The notes: a model not told the origin generated them from the letters alone. A stretch of DNA of 64,000 nucleotides from Companilactobacillus bobalius (GCF_009764355.1 NZ_LNUA01000031.1:124001-188000); one strand, 5' to 3'; positions 9,645 to 18,697 are shown, numbered from the stretch's first letter. A program made the numbers and translations.

Positions 9645-11066
9645 ATGAAAAGCAAACATAATATTTTGACACTGTTTGCGACCAGTTTTATGTCGTTCAT
9701 GCAATTGCTTGATGCCAGTATCGTTAATGTAGCGATACCTAGTTTAACTAAAGATTTGCATGTACCAATGAATCGGGCCGAATGGATTGTGTCAGTCTAT
9801 CTGATTATGATTTGTATGCTATTGTTGTTCTGGGGAAGAATGGCTGATCAAATCGGATACATTAAAATTTTTCAAACGGGGACTATTTTCTTCACGATTG
9901 GTTCATTAATATGTGCGATGAGTCCATCGTTATACATATTGTTATTTGGGCGAATTGTTCAAGGACTTGGAGCCAGTATGAGTATGGCAACTAATATTGG
10001 TATTATCGCAATGATTTTTCCAATGAGTCAGCGTGGCCGGGCCTATGGTATCAACAGTATCATTGCCCAATTAGGAAATATCTCAGGACCTGGTTTAGGC
10101 GGATTAGTACTAAGTGTTTTATCTTGGCACTGGATTTTCATTATCAATATTCCAATTGGAATTATTGTTTATATCTATGGTCGTTTTATGTTTCCTAGAG
10201 AGAATCGTAGAGTTAAAAAAGTATCTTACGATTGGATTGGTCTAATAACCTATGCCGTTGCAATAGCCACTTTCTTTGTCAGTATTTTTATGGGACAGGA
10301 TATTGGTTTCGGCAATCGAGCCGTTATACTGACCTTTATGGTTAGTTTGATATTCTGGATTGGTTTCTTCTATGCTGAGAAGCATATTAAATCACCGTTG
10401 ATCAATTTCAAGATTTTTAAGATATCTCGTTTAACTTTGAGCCTAGTTAGTGCCTTGATAGTCTTTTCAATTGGGTATTATGCCAACGTTATAATGCCGT
10501 TTTACTTAACCAATTTTAGATCATTAAGTACTTCATTGACTGGATTAATTATGATGGCAATACCATTTGCTAACGTAATTGCTGCACCAATTGCCGGTTA
10601 TTTTACGGACAAATATAACGCCGCTAGTGTCTCGATTGTTAACTTGTTTATCTATGCTATTCCTATTGTATTTTTGATGCAGGTTTCAAAAACAGATAGC
10701 TTAATAGTCTTTACGTTCATGTTGCTATTTCTTGGAATTGGTAACGGTGGGTTTCAAAATAATCCAATGATTATGGGGTATGCACCTCAGGCTTATCAGG
10801 GAATTGCTGGTAGTTTAGCCGCCTTATTTAGAAATCTTGGTATGGGTATTGGCGTCAGTATGGCGACGACTAGCCTTTATTATGGTATGAGTTTGAAAGC
10901 TAATAAGCAGATAGCTTATTATCCAACGGCTCATCCAAATTGGTTTTTAAGTGGTATGCATTTTGCTTATTTAACAGCATTAGTATTGCTAATTATTGCA
11001 ATTGTTTTAGTTTATATGATTCATCGAATTGATAAGCATAACGCCGTTACAAGAAAATACCGATAA
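9645..11066 (+). CDS. MFS efflux transporter, DHA2 (14-TM) family
   Basis: 473 residues, nearly all in about 14 hydrophobic segments, the size and spacing of EmrB/QacA-type proton-driven drug exporters. The first helix has the typical SFMQLLDASIVNVAIPSL motif and the loop after TM2 has a motif A-like GRMADQIG. GPGLGGLV matches motif C of antiporters. Start follows AGAGAGGCTTAATT. It follows the LytTR/DUF3021 pair by 71 bases and has its own promoter-like sequence with a palindrome. Substrate cannot be deduced. Confidence 0.85.
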   Translation: MKSKHNILTLFATSFMSFMQLLDASIVNVAIPSLTKDLHVPMNRAEWIVSVYLIMICMLLLFWGRMADQIGYIKIFQTGTIFFTIGSLICAMSPSLYILLFGRIVQGLGASMSMATNIGIIAMIFPMSQRGRAYGINSIIAQLGNISGPGLGGLVLSVLSWHWIFIINIPIGIIVYIYGRFMFPRENRRVKKVSYDWIGLITYAVAIATFFVSIFMGQDIGFGNRAVILTFMVSLIFWIGFFYAEKHIKSPLINFKIFKISRLTLSLVSALIVFSIGYYANVIMPFYLTNFRSLSTSLTGLIMMAIPFANVIAAPIAGYFTDKYNAASVSIVNLFIYAIPIVFLMQVSKTDSLIVFTFMLLFLGIGNGGFQNNPMIMGYAPQAYQGIAGSLAALFRNLGMGIGVSMATTSLYYGMSLKANKQIAYYPTAHPNWFLSGMHFAYLTALVLLIIAIVLVYMIHRIDKHNAVTRKYR

Positions 11067-11133
11067 CTAAGTTAGAAATCATTATTACAAAAGAATCTCG
11101 AAAGTAACAATTCGAATAAATCAATTGCTAACT

Positions 11134-11163
11134 TTGTCTCACTAGCTTCCTTTCTAGTATAAT
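11134..11163 (+). promoter_or_regulatory. Sigma-A-like promoter of the peroxidase gene
   Basis: TTGTCT, an 18-bp spacer and TATAAT, with the start codon 37 bases after the -10. Confidence 0.65.
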
Positions 11164-11199
11164 GTAGTGAAAATAGAGAGTAAGAAAGGCGGTAGGGCA

Positions 11200-11670
11200 A
11201 TGGAACCAATTTATAATTTTAAGGAAACTGAGATGAATGGTGGGATTATTAATTTCAGAGATTATCAAGGTAAGGTTCTGTTAATCGTTAATACCGCAAG
11301 CAAATGTGGCTTAGCACCGCAACTTGAATCCATTGAAAAACTTTATAATAAGTATCGAGCTCAAGGTCTTGAAGTTTTAGGTCTGCCTTCTAATCAATTC
11401 CATCAAGAACTTGATAGTGATGAAGAGACAAGCGATTTTTGTCAGATGCATTACGGAGTGACTTTCCCTATGACTCGCAAAGTAATTGTGAATGGCCTGG
11501 ATGAAGATCCACTATTCACTTATTTAAAAGATCAATCAGGGAAGGGTCGAATTAAGTGGAACTTTACTAAGTTCTTGATTGATAAAGAGGGCAACCTGTT
11601 GAAACGTTTTGCACCAATTACAAAACCTGAAAAAATGGAAAACTTGATTATAGATGCTCTAAAAAAATAG
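11200..11670 (+). CDS. Glutathione peroxidase-like thiol peroxidase
   Basis: 156 residues, a complete Cys-type GPx. It reduces hydrogen peroxide or organic peroxides; bacterial Cys-GPx enzymes usually draw electrons from thioredoxin. The catalytic set is visible: Cys36 in NTASKCGL, Gln66 in LPSNQF and Trp120-Asn121 in KWNFTKF. Cys81 in FCQMHYG is the usual resolving-Cys region. The ATG at 11200 is chosen because AAAGGCGG precedes it; a GTG at 11167 would add 11 poorly conserved residues. Cytoplasmic and monocistronic, ending in a terminator that overlaps its stop. Confidence 0.9.
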   Translation: MEPIYNFKETEMNGGIINFRDYQGKVLLIVNTASKCGLAPQLESIEKLYNKYRAQGLEVLGLPSNQFHQELDSDEETSDFCQMHYGVTFPMTRKVIVNGLDEDPLFTYLKDQSGKGRIKWNFTKFLIDKEGNLLKRFAPITKPEKMENLIIDALKK

Positions 11671-11693
11671 ATCTCACAACTGTGAGGTCTATT
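11666..11693. terminator. Bidirectional terminator shared by gpx and a small ORF
   Basis: AATAGATCTCAC pairs with GTGAGGTCTATT (one wobble). The stem contains the stop codon of the peroxidase gene and that of the convergent small gene. Confidence 0.75.
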
Positions 11694-11835
11694 TCTTTTC
11701 CTTTGTGAAATCCAACATGTATTCAACTGCTTCATCTAAGGATTTTAGGTGATGTTTTTGACGAATTTCTTCTAACTTTTTTTGTGATTGTTCACTTAAT
11801 TTTGAAACAGAAAGCTTCTTCTCTGGTTTACTCAT
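11689..11835 (-). CDS. Small 48-residue protein, ribbon-helix-helix-like
   Basis: ATG at 11835 with AAAGG 10 bases upstream opens a 48-codon frame. The pattern is a basic start, a short beta-like LSVSKLS, a helix SQKKLEEIRQKHHL, a turn K-S, and a second helix LDEAVEYMLDF. That is the RHH (CopG/Arc-like) pattern, so a small DNA-binding protein is possible. It is convergent with the peroxidase gene and shares its terminator. It is shorter than most gene callers accept; function is unknown. Confidence 0.55.
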   Translation of the reverse strand: MSKPEKKLSVSKLSEQSQKKLEEIRQKHHLKSLDEAVEYMLDFTKEKK

Positions 11836-12053
11836 TGTCTAATTACCTTTCTAATGGAAGTGCTTTAACTAATAATTCTAATATAGAGGCATGTTTTAAG
11901 GCAAATAAGTTGTTTTATTTACAAATTAAATAAATTGTGTTAAAAAACTTGTAGTGGTAGGCTTGCTTCAACGTAGTTCTATAAATAGATGGGATATATT
12001 TATATTGCAATTTCGTTTATCAAACGTTAATTAAGTGAAATGGTGGTGAGAAT

Positions 12054-13112
12054 ATGTTTTTAGCGATAAAGGAAATTCTTCACAATAAAACAAGATATTT
12101 CTTAGTTGTTTTCACAGTCTTTCTGATCAGTTATATGGTTTTTTTCCTAACTAGTTTAGCTGTAGGTTTGGCAAGGGGAAATAGAACGGCAGTAGATCAA
12201 TGGAATGCTGAATCAGTAGTCGTTTCCAGCTATTCTAATAAGAGTTTGACAGTATCAAATATTCCTGAAGGATCTTATAAGGAATATGAGAGTAAGGATG
12301 TGGTACCACTTGGTCAGATGACTGTTGTTACAAAGCTCAAAAATTCAGACAAAAAGATCAATACCAATATTTTCGGTGTAAACTGGAATAGTTTTATTAG
12401 CCCTAAGTTGATAGCTGGTCGGATGCCGAAGAATGGTAAAGAAGTCATTGCTGATTCGAAACTAGGTAATGACAATATTAAGCTCAATTCAGAGGTAAAG
12501 ATCAATGGTAGTAAGGATCTCTACAAAGTTGTTGGGTTGACTGAGGATAACAGTTTCTTCACAGTACCGATTATCTTTACCAATATGAATACCTTTAGGA
12601 CTTTGAAATATGGATCAGATCAAGCAAAGAATATCAGTGCTTTGGTTGTCCGTGATAAGACTAAAATCAAAAAATCTGGATTGTCACAAATTACGATTCC
12701 TGATTTGATCAATCATATTCCAGGGTATACGGCCCAAATCATGGTCTTTGCCTTTATGATAGGAGCAATGATTATCATTACTTTCTTGATCATTGGAATT
12801 TTCATGTACATCATAACGATTCAAAAGATCAGTCTTTACGGTGTCATGAGAGCTCAAGGAATCAGAACAGCCAGAATCATAGCGGCGTTATTCTATCAGA
12901 TTTTGATTTTAACGGCACTTGGGGCTGGCTTAGCTCTAGTGGCAATTGCGGCAACTCAATTGGGATTACCGAAGACAGTACCATTCTACAGTAATTGGCC
13001 GGCATATGGCTTATTGACCTTGGCAATTATGATCATGGCGCTATTGGGTGGAACCTTATCAATGCGCAAAGTTCTAAAAGTCGATCCATTATCAGCTATC
13101 GAAGGGGGTTAA
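12054..13112 (+). CDS. ABC exporter permease, HrtB-like (FtsX/MacB fold)
   Basis: 352 residues: TM1 (about 14-38), a large extracellular domain (about 40-220), then three C-terminal helices (about 225-255, 275-300, 312-335). This is the FtsX-like layout. The start MFLAIKEILHNKTRYF and the GLARGNRTAVDQW and PLGQM segments resemble HrtB heme-efflux permeases of lactic acid bacteria as I remember them, so export of heme or a similar hydrophobic toxin is the best guess. Start follows GGTGGTGAGAAT. The ATPase gene follows by 4 bases. Confidence 0.75.
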   Translation: MFLAIKEILHNKTRYFLVVFTVFLISYMVFFLTSLAVGLARGNRTAVDQWNAESVVVSSYSNKSLTVSNIPEGSYKEYESKDVVPLGQMTVVTKLKNSDKKINTNIFGVNWNSFISPKLIAGRMPKNGKEVIADSKLGNDNIKLNSEVKINGSKDLYKVVGLTEDNSFFTVPIIFTNMNTFRTLKYGSDQAKNISALVVRDKTKIKKSGLSQITIPDLINHIPGYTAQIMVFAFMIGAMIIITFLIIGIFMYIITIQKISLYGVMRAQGIRTARIIAALFYQILILTALGAGLALVAIAATQLGLPKTVPFYSNWPAYGLLTLAIMIMALLGGTLSMRKVLKVDPLSAIEGG

Positions 13113-13116
13113 ACTT

Positions 13117-13794
13117 ATGCATTTAATTGAAGTTAAAGATGTAGTTAAACAATACGGTTCAGGTCGAACTTTAGTCGAAGCATTACATAAAACTAATTTT
13201 ACCCTCGATGAAGGTGAGTTCAACGCTATTATTGGACCATCTGGTTCAGGTAAAACGACGTTATTGACCATTTTAGGACTATTACAAACACCAACCTCTG
13301 GTGAAATCTATGTCGGTGGAAAAGATGTTACTAAGTTAAGTGCCAAGAAAAAAACAGATTTACGGTTTAATAAATTTGGCTTCATCTTACAGGCATCCAA
13401 CTTGATTCCGTTTTTGACAGTTAAAGAACAATTCAAATTAGTTGATAAGTTTACTCCGGATAATAAGGAAAAAATGAATCAAGCCGATCTATTGAAGATG
13501 TTGGACCTGACTGATGTAGCGACCAATTATCCTAGTAACTTATCTGGTGGTGAACGCCAACGTGCCGCAATTGCCAGAGCTTTATATAATAATCCTGACG
13601 TGATTTTAGCGGATGAACCAACAGCTAGTTTGGATTCAGAAAGAGCCAACCAAGTGGTAAGCTTATTAGCCAAAATTGCTCATGAATATCATCGTGGTGT
13701 GATTATGATTACCCATGATACACGTTTGTTAACACCGACGGATCGGGTATTTGTTATGCGAGACGGTACCTTAACAGAACAGAAAAAAGAATAA
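13117..13794 (+). CDS. ABC exporter ATP-binding protein, HrtA-like
   Basis: 225-residue ATPase with Walker A GPSGSGKTT (about 41-49), ABC signature LSGGERQR, Walker B VILADEPTASLD and the switch His in MITHD. It belongs to the MacB/LolD type that energises FtsX-fold permeases. Its AGGGGG site lies in the end of the permease gene, so the pair is translated as one operon. No TetR-type HrtR regulator is adjacent; control is unclear. Confidence 0.85.
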   Translation: MHLIEVKDVVKQYGSGRTLVEALHKTNFTLDEGEFNAIIGPSGSGKTTLLTILGLLQTPTSGEIYVGGKDVTKLSAKKKTDLRFNKFGFILQASNLIPFLTVKEQFKLVDKFTPDNKEKMNQADLLKMLDLTDVATNYPSNLSGGERQRAAIARALYNNPDVILADEPTASLDSERANQVVSLLAKIAHEYHRGVIMITHDTRLLTPTDRVFVMRDGTLTEQKKE

Positions 13795-13827
13795 AAAAAT
13801 CCTCAACCGATTTGGTTGAGGATTTTT
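13795..13827. terminator. Bidirectional terminator between hrtA-like and HxlR genes
   Basis: A 14-bp perfect stem (TCCTCAACC core) with A-tract and T-tract on either side lies between convergent genes. Confidence 0.9.
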
Positions 13828-14168
13828 TACTCGTCACACAGGGAACGTTCAATTAAATTGTGATTAACATGAGTATCACCCCAAGTACAGATGGCATCCA
13901 AGATAGGAATCAAAGATTTTCCATTTTCACTTAGTCGATATTCAACATGTGGTTCAGCAGTTTCAAAGTCGTGTCTGATAATAAGCCCGTCAGCTTCTAA
14001 TTCACGTAGTTGATTGGCCAATGTTTTATGTGAAACATTTTGAATATGTCGTTGTAATTCACCAAAGCGACCCTGACCAGTTTCGGCTAATTCATAGAGA
14101 ATGATGATTTTCCATTTTCCTTGAATCATTTGCATGGTGGCATCAAACTCGTTTAAATATTTTGCCAT
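13827..14168 (-). CDS. HxlR-family transcriptional regulator
   Basis: 113-residue winged-helix regulator. The family core is clear: IQGKWKIIILYELAETG, RFGELQRHI, VSHKTLANQLRELEADGLI and a wing around EYRLSENG. HxlR proteins often sense quinones, aldehydes or diamide through Cys. The usual N-terminal Cys is absent here, but Cys residues are present near the end (ICTWGD and SLCDE). Start follows GAGGAAAAC. It is divergent from the SDR gene at 14288, which is the likely target; an AGTA/TACT dyad sits beside that promoter. Confidence 0.85.
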   Translation of the reverse strand: MAKYLNEFDATMQMIQGKWKIIILYELAETGQGRFGELQRHIQNVSHKTLANQLRELEADGLIIRHDFETAEPHVEYRLSENGKSLIPILDAICTWGDTHVNHNLIERSLCDE

Positions 14169-14195
14169 AAGTTTTCCTCTTAGTTTTCCACAGCT

Positions 14196-14244
14196 AGTAA
14201 CCTGAAAGTGCGTACTTGTTGTTCATAATACCTGCCATTATACT
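14196..14244 (+). promoter_or_regulatory. SDR promoter with adjacent HxlR-type operator candidate
   Basis: TTGTTG (14216-14221), a 17-bp spacer and TATACT (14239-14244). An AGTA...TACT dyad (14196-14216) abuts the -35, as expected for an HxlR-type repressor encoded divergently. Confidence 0.6.
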
Positions 14245-14287
14245 TTAAAGCGTTGAAAAAATCTTTTTAAGTATTGAGGATATAAAT

Positions 14288-15016
14288 ATGAAAAAATTAG
14301 TTGTAATAACAGGTGCAAGTTCAGGTTTTGGTGCTGAAATTGCTAAAATTTTTAATGCTGATGGATTTCCATTGCTACTGTTAGGACGTAGGATGGAAAA
14401 ACTTCAAGAGGTAGCTACAGGTATGGAAAATGTCATGCTTGATTCGGTTGATGTTACTGATTATAAGCAATTTGAAAAGGCTATTCGCAAGGCTGAAACT
14501 AAATATGGTAAAACTGACCTTTTGGTTAATAATGCCGGTGTTATGCTGTTAGGAAATGTTCAGAATCAAAATCCACAAGAATGGCAAACGATGTTGGATA
14601 CCAATGTTATGGGTGTTTTGAACGGTACGCAAATTGTTTTAAATGATATGTGTGAACGTGAACACGGGACAATTTTAAATATGTCATCAATTGCTGGTAA
14701 GAAAACATTTGTTAATCATGCTGCTTATGTGGCTTCTAAGTTTGGTGTTCATGGATTGTCTGAAACTGTTCGTGAAGAAAATTCTGCTAAAAATGTTCGT
14801 ATCATGATGGTGGCTCCGGGTGCTGCCGAAACAGAATTGTTAACGCATGTGACAAGTAAATCAGCATTGAGGGATTATGCTGCTTGGGAAGAAACTATGG
14901 GCGGCGTAGTGCTTGATCCTAAGCGCGTTGCTGAAACGGTCAAGTTTATGTATGATATGCCTCAAGAAGTTAATATTCGTGAAGTCGATATTGCGGCCAC
15001 ACGTCAAGATTCATAG
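14288..15016 (+). CDS. Short-chain dehydrogenase/reductase
   Basis: 242-residue classical SDR. The nucleotide-binding TGASSGFG is at 8-15, NNAG at 81-84, and the catalytic Ser133/134, Tyr147 and Lys151 (YVASK) are present. It should be a soluble NAD(P)H-dependent alcohol/aldehyde or ketone oxidoreductase. Similarity in style to the YdfG/serine-dehydrogenase-like group is only an impression. Divergent from an HxlR regulator, which suggests induction by reactive electrophiles. A terminator follows directly. Confidence 0.85.
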   Translation: MKKLVVITGASSGFGAEIAKIFNADGFPLLLLGRRMEKLQEVATGMENVMLDSVDVTDYKQFEKAIRKAETKYGKTDLLVNNAGVMLLGNVQNQNPQEWQTMLDTNVMGVLNGTQIVLNDMCEREHGTILNMSSIAGKKTFVNHAAYVASKFGVHGLSETVREENSAKNVRIMMVAPGAAETELLTHVTSKSALRDYAAWEETMGGVVLDPKRVAETVKFMYDMPQEVNIREVDIAATRQDS

Positions 15017-15021
15017 AGTAA

Positions 15022-15054
15022 AAAAAGTCTCGATTGTAATAGTCGAGGCTTTTT
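15022..15054. terminator. Bidirectional terminator between SDR and YolD genes
   Basis: AAAAAGTCTCGA pairs with TCGAGGCTTTTT between convergent genes. Confidence 0.85.
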
Positions 15055-15055
15055 A

Positions 15056-15475
15056 CTACACTAATTTAATGGCACGAATATTGACGATGACAATAGAAGT
15101 TTCATCGAAAGTTACTCGTCCTTTTTGTGGTTCAATCTTTTTAAGATATCCTTTGAGATGTTCGTAATAACCGGACTTGTCGTTGAAGTAATTCACATCC
15201 ACTTTTAAAGGGTGTGTTTCTAAATAGTTTAATTGTTGTGTAATGCATTTTTCCTCAGCCGCTGTGGAATACTTTTTTCGAGTATAATCTTTAGTTTTAT
15301 CTTTAATGAGACTACTGAAACCTTCTAAGGCTCCAAAAGGGGCGAATTGCGCAGCACGATCGATTTGTTCCATTGGTAAATGACGTTTAGAAGAAGTGTA
15401 GGGTAAGTCCATAATGTCTTGATATGCAGAGGTGTCATTAAATATTTGTTGTTCAATTAATTTCTTTTCGTCCAT
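15056..15475 (-). CDS. YolD-like protein
   Basis: 139 residues with the YolD-like pattern: LPYTSSKRHLPMEQIDRAAQFAPFGALEGF at about 25-54, followed by a small beta-rich half. YolD proteins are nearly always encoded next to Y-family polymerases in Firmicutes. Their role is unproven but probably lies in polymerase control. Its ATG overlaps the stop of the polymerase gene (TAATG), so translation is coupled and both share the SOS promoter. Confidence 0.85.
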   Translation of the reverse strand: MDEKKLIEQQIFNDTSAYQDIMDLPYTSSKRHLPMEQIDRAAQFAPFGALEGFSSLIKDKTKDYTRKKYSTAAEEKCITQQLNYLETHPLKVDVNYFNDKSGYYEHLKGYLKKIEPQKGRVTFDETSIVIVNIRAIKLV

Positions 15476-16998
15476 TATGCGTGATGACCACCAATCTGAT
15501 TGTTTCTTTCAATCGTAGTTGAACCTTCTACTAAATCGGAAGCTTTCAAGACAATGTTGCGACTGCCAAATTTCCTTTGTAAATCGAGAATAGTTTCCTG
15601 AATTTTACGATCACGATTACGTTCAATTTGAGAATGTTGATCCTGGATAATTTCCTGTGATGTATTGGAAAATAAATCAGTCTGTTTAAAAGTTATTTGT
15701 TGCTGGGCTAATTTTTCGTCAGTTAAATTATTGGCGGTGAGGGTGACACGTCGAATTAACAATTTACTGTTGATATTGTCTTCATAAAGTTTTTTGAAAG
15801 TCTGTCGTAGCTCGTTAGATGAAGAGGTGAAGGCAGACATTTTAACGTGATTGTGATCCGGTTTAGGAGTTTTGCGACCATAGTAATCATCAACTAATTC
15901 GCCATTAAAGCTGTTGTCGATCTGCAAACTTTTAATATCGTAGTCAACGATTAGACCAATACAATTAGTTACTAACTTCTTTTGAACCAAATCGAGAGCT
16001 AGATTATCGCTCATGCCACGAACAATTTTTAAGCCATCATCATAAGAGGTTGGTTTCATTAGAACTTGACTGGAATAGAGTCCGTGATTGTCAGACCGAT
16101 AGTTTTTAATATCGGCAAGTGTAGCCGTTTCATGCCCCCAAGCATGATCAATCAATAGTTCAGCGTTCTTTCCAAATTCATGATAGAGAATTTCTTCATT
16201 CATATCGTCGGACAAGCTTCCTAAAGAGCAGCAGGCAATATCTCCCATTGTGTTCAAGCCTAGTTTCTCTAGACGCTTAGAGTAGCCACGACCAATACGC
16301 CAAAAATCAGTTAGAGGTTGATGAGCCCAAAGTAATTGACGATATTGATGTTCATTCATTTGTGCAATCCGGACGCCATCTTGATCAGCAGGGATGTGTT
16401 TAGCAACGATATCCATCGCTACTTTAGCTAAATAGAGATTAGTTCCGATGCCGGCTGTAGCCGTGATACCAGTTTCAGCTTGAATCTGCTGGATAATAGT
16501 TTTGGCTAAAGTGTGAGCGGTAATATTATGTTTTTCTAAATAATCAGTAACGTCCATTAGAACTTCATCGATTGAGTAGACGTGAATATTTTTGGCCTCG
16601 ATAAAACGTAAATAAATACCGTAAATTTCAGCACTTTTATACATGTAAAAGTTCATTCTCGGTTTAACTACTTTATAGCCAATTTTGAGGGTTGGTGATT
16701 TCAATAAGTGTTGGCGGTCGATGGAAGAATATCTGGTTAAACGGTGATGGGGAGCACTATTCATCTTTTCCCGGTTTAGCTTGTAGACGATTCTTTCAAC
16801 TTGAAATAGTCTAGGACGTCCTGGTACACCAAACTTCTTGAGTGCTGGAGAGACTGCTAAGCAGATAGTTTTGTCAGTTCGTGAGTTGTCAGCAACGACT
16901 AGATTATCATTTAAAGGATTTAAATCATGTGCGATGCATTCGACCGAAGCATAGAAAGATTTCAAATCGATTGCCATATAAGTTCTTTCTTTAGTCAT
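15475..16998 (-). CDS. Y-family translesion DNA polymerase (UmuC/ImpB type)
   Basis: 507 residues with an intact palm: AIDLKSFYASVE near the start holds the first metal ligand and the steric-gate region, and VYSIDEVLMD (about 140) has the second acidic pair. Thumb helix-hairpin-helix and little-finger regions follow. The length is longer than DinB (about 350-420) and fits UvrX/YqjW-like polymerases. It performs error-prone bypass of damaged bases. A LexA-type box lies just below its -10, so it belongs to the SOS response. Start follows AAAAAGGAG. Confidence 0.9.
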   Translation of the reverse strand: MTKERTYMAIDLKSFYASVECIAHDLNPLNDNLVVADNSRTDKTICLAVSPALKKFGVPGRPRLFQVERIVYKLNREKMNSAPHHRLTRYSSIDRQHLLKSPTLKIGYKVVKPRMNFYMYKSAEIYGIYLRFIEAKNIHVYSIDEVLMDVTDYLEKHNITAHTLAKTIIQQIQAETGITATAGIGTNLYLAKVAMDIVAKHIPADQDGVRIAQMNEHQYRQLLWAHQPLTDFWRIGRGYSKRLEKLGLNTMGDIACCSLGSLSDDMNEEILYHEFGKNAELLIDHAWGHETATLADIKNYRSDNHGLYSSQVLMKPTSYDDGLKIVRGMSDNLALDLVQKKLVTNCIGLIVDYDIKSLQIDNSFNGELVDDYYGRKTPKPDHNHVKMSAFTSSSNELRQTFKKLYEDNINSKLLIRRVTLTANNLTDEKLAQQQITFKQTDLFSNTSQEIIQDQHSQIERNRDRKIQETILDLQRKFGSRNIVLKASDLVEGSTTIERNNQIGGHHA

Positions 16999-17024
16999 TG
17001 CTAAACTCCTTTTTAAAAATGTAC

Positions 17025-17073
17025 AAACATACGTTCTTTTTAAAATTATACCATTACAATTTGTACGTTTAAA
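17025..17073 (-). promoter_or_regulatory. SOS promoter of polY-yolD with LexA box
   Basis: On the minus strand: TTTAAA, a 17-bp spacer and TATAAT (17045-17073), followed by GAACGTATGTTT (17025-17036). The latter is one base from the Gram-positive LexA pattern GAAC-N4-GTTC. The box overlaps the expected transcription start. Confidence 0.8.
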
Positions 17074-17089
17074 TGATTAAGTCTATAAT
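17061..17089 (+). promoter_or_regulatory. Promoter of the MFS gene, overlapping the divergent SOS promoter
   Basis: TTGTAC, a 17-bp spacer and TATAAT. Its -35 region overlaps the -35 of the divergent polymerase promoter. Confidence 0.6.
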
Positions 17090-17139
17090 TGAAAGATAGA
17101 TAATTATTTTCAGTAAATATCATATTTATACGCTGTAGA

Positions 17140-17175
17140 AATAAGACATTGCACTCTGTGTGGGTCTTATTTTTT
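17140..17175 (+). terminator. Hairpin in the leader of the MFS pump gene
   Basis: AATAAGAC pairs with GTCTTATT and a T-run follows. It lies between the promoter and the start codon, so it could act as an attenuator. Confidence 0.5.
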
Positions 17176-17205
17176 ATGGAATTTGTAGGGGAAAGAAGTA
17201 AGGAT

Positions 17206-18678
17206 ATGAGTAGGAATAGAAAAATTCTGGTTACGTTCGCATTAGTTTTGTCGAACATGATGGCTGGACTCGACGCAACTATTATTAATACCGCCTTGCC
17301 AGCAATTATTAGTGATTTGCATGGTATTCAATATATGGGCTGGATCGTTGCTATTTTCCTTTTGGGGATGGCCGTTTCGACACCGTTATGGAGTAAATTT
17401 GGTGAGAAACGTGGAAACAAAGTTGCTTACATCACAGCAACGATTGTCTTCATGATCGGAGCGCTATTCCAAGGATTAGCTCCTAATATTATTTGGTTCA
17501 TTACCGCTAGAAGTATTATGGGAATTGGTGCCGGAGGGATGAACACGATTCCTTTCATTATCTATTCACAAATTTTTAAGAATATTAAACGTCGTTCGCA
17601 AGTTATCGGAATTGCCTCGGCTGGTTTCAGTGGAACATCAATTATTGGTCCTTTAATTGGTGGTTGGATCGTTGATACCTTCAGCTGGCATTGGGTGTTC
17701 TATATTAACTTACCTTTGGCATTGCTTTCTATCATCATTATCGCTTTCTTCTTTAAAATCAAAGAGAAGCTCAATCATGCTAAAGTTGATTATCATGGGG
17801 CCATCTTGATGGTTTTAGGATTATCTTCAATCTTAGTAGGTATTCAATTGTTAGGTGTTTCCTCAATCTTTGTCACACTAGGGTTTATCATCGTGGGACT
17901 ACTATTGATATTGTGGATGTCACGAGTTGAGAATCGGGTTGACGATCCTATCGTACCTAATCGCTTGTTTAAAAATGAGAAACTAGTAATCGATTTGATT
18001 TTGTTTGCTTTATTGTGGGGATCGTTCGTAGCCTTCAATATCTATATTCCAATGTGGGCACAAGGAATTATGGGCTTGAGCGCTCTAATAGGTGGTATGA
18101 CGCAGATTCCCGGAGCAATCGCTAACTTCATTGGTTCCGAGTTAGAACCTCTGATTCAGCGAAAAATTAGTCGTTATTCGATCATAGGTATCGGGGCAAT
18201 TGCTTTCTTGATCTCGTTTGCTGGATTGTATTTTGCAAAACAAACTGCCAGTTATACTTTTCTATTGATCATGGGCGTTTTTGAAGGATTTGGTGTAGGT
18301 ATTTGTTTCAATGCTTTATTGATTGCTGTTCAATTTGATGTTGAACCACGAGATGTACCAATCTCAACGTCATTTGCCTATTTAGTTAGAATCTTGAGCC
18401 AAACTTTCATGTCTTCAATCTATGGAGTTATTTTGAATATTGCTTTGATGCGTGGAGTTAGAGAAAGTCACGGTAGTATTACAATGGCAATGATGAACAA
18501 GTTGAGTAATGCTGCTGATGCCAAATACTTACCACAACATTTGATTCCTGAAATGAGACAAATCTTTTTTCAAGGAATTCACAGTATTATGCTAACAGCA
18601 CTCATTTTGATTATCTTAGTTATCATTATTCTGTTGTATCTCTTCAGACGTGAACATTTGAATCGCAAGGCTTCATAA
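17206..18678 (+). CDS. MFS efflux transporter, DHA2 (14-TM) family
   Basis: 490 residues with about 14 membrane segments and DHA2 signatures: MMAGLDATIINTALPAI in TM1, then a motif A-like SKFGEKRGNK, then a motif C-like GFSGTSIIGPLIGG. It should be a proton-coupled drug or metabolite exporter. The ATG at 17206 is preferred (AAGTAAGGAT just before it, and the next residues MSRNRKI give a clean cytoplasmic start); upstream starts lie in or beside the leader hairpin. It is only a distant relative of the pump at 9645. A terminator overlaps its last codons. Confidence 0.85.
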   Translation: MSRNRKILVTFALVLSNMMAGLDATIINTALPAIISDLHGIQYMGWIVAIFLLGMAVSTPLWSKFGEKRGNKVAYITATIVFMIGALFQGLAPNIIWFITARSIMGIGAGGMNTIPFIIYSQIFKNIKRRSQVIGIASAGFSGTSIIGPLIGGWIVDTFSWHWVFYINLPLALLSIIIIAFFFKIKEKLNHAKVDYHGAILMVLGLSSILVGIQLLGVSSIFVTLGFIIVGLLLILWMSRVENRVDDPIVPNRLFKNEKLVIDLILFALLWGSFVAFNIYIPMWAQGIMGLSALIGGMTQIPGAIANFIGSELEPLIQRKISRYSIIGIGAIAFLISFAGLYFAKQTASYTFLLIMGVFEGFGVGICFNALLIAVQFDVEPRDVPISTSFAYLVRILSQTFMSSIYGVILNIALMRGVRESHGSITMAMMNKLSNAADAKYLPQHLIPEMRQIFFQGIHSIMLTALILIILVIIILLYLFRREHLNRKAS

Positions 18679-18697
18679 AATATGAAGTCTTTTTTTG
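18669..18697 (+). terminator. Terminator of the second MFS gene
   Basis: GGCTTCAT pairs with ATGAAGTC; seven T residues follow. The left arm is in the last codons of the gene. Confidence 0.85.
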
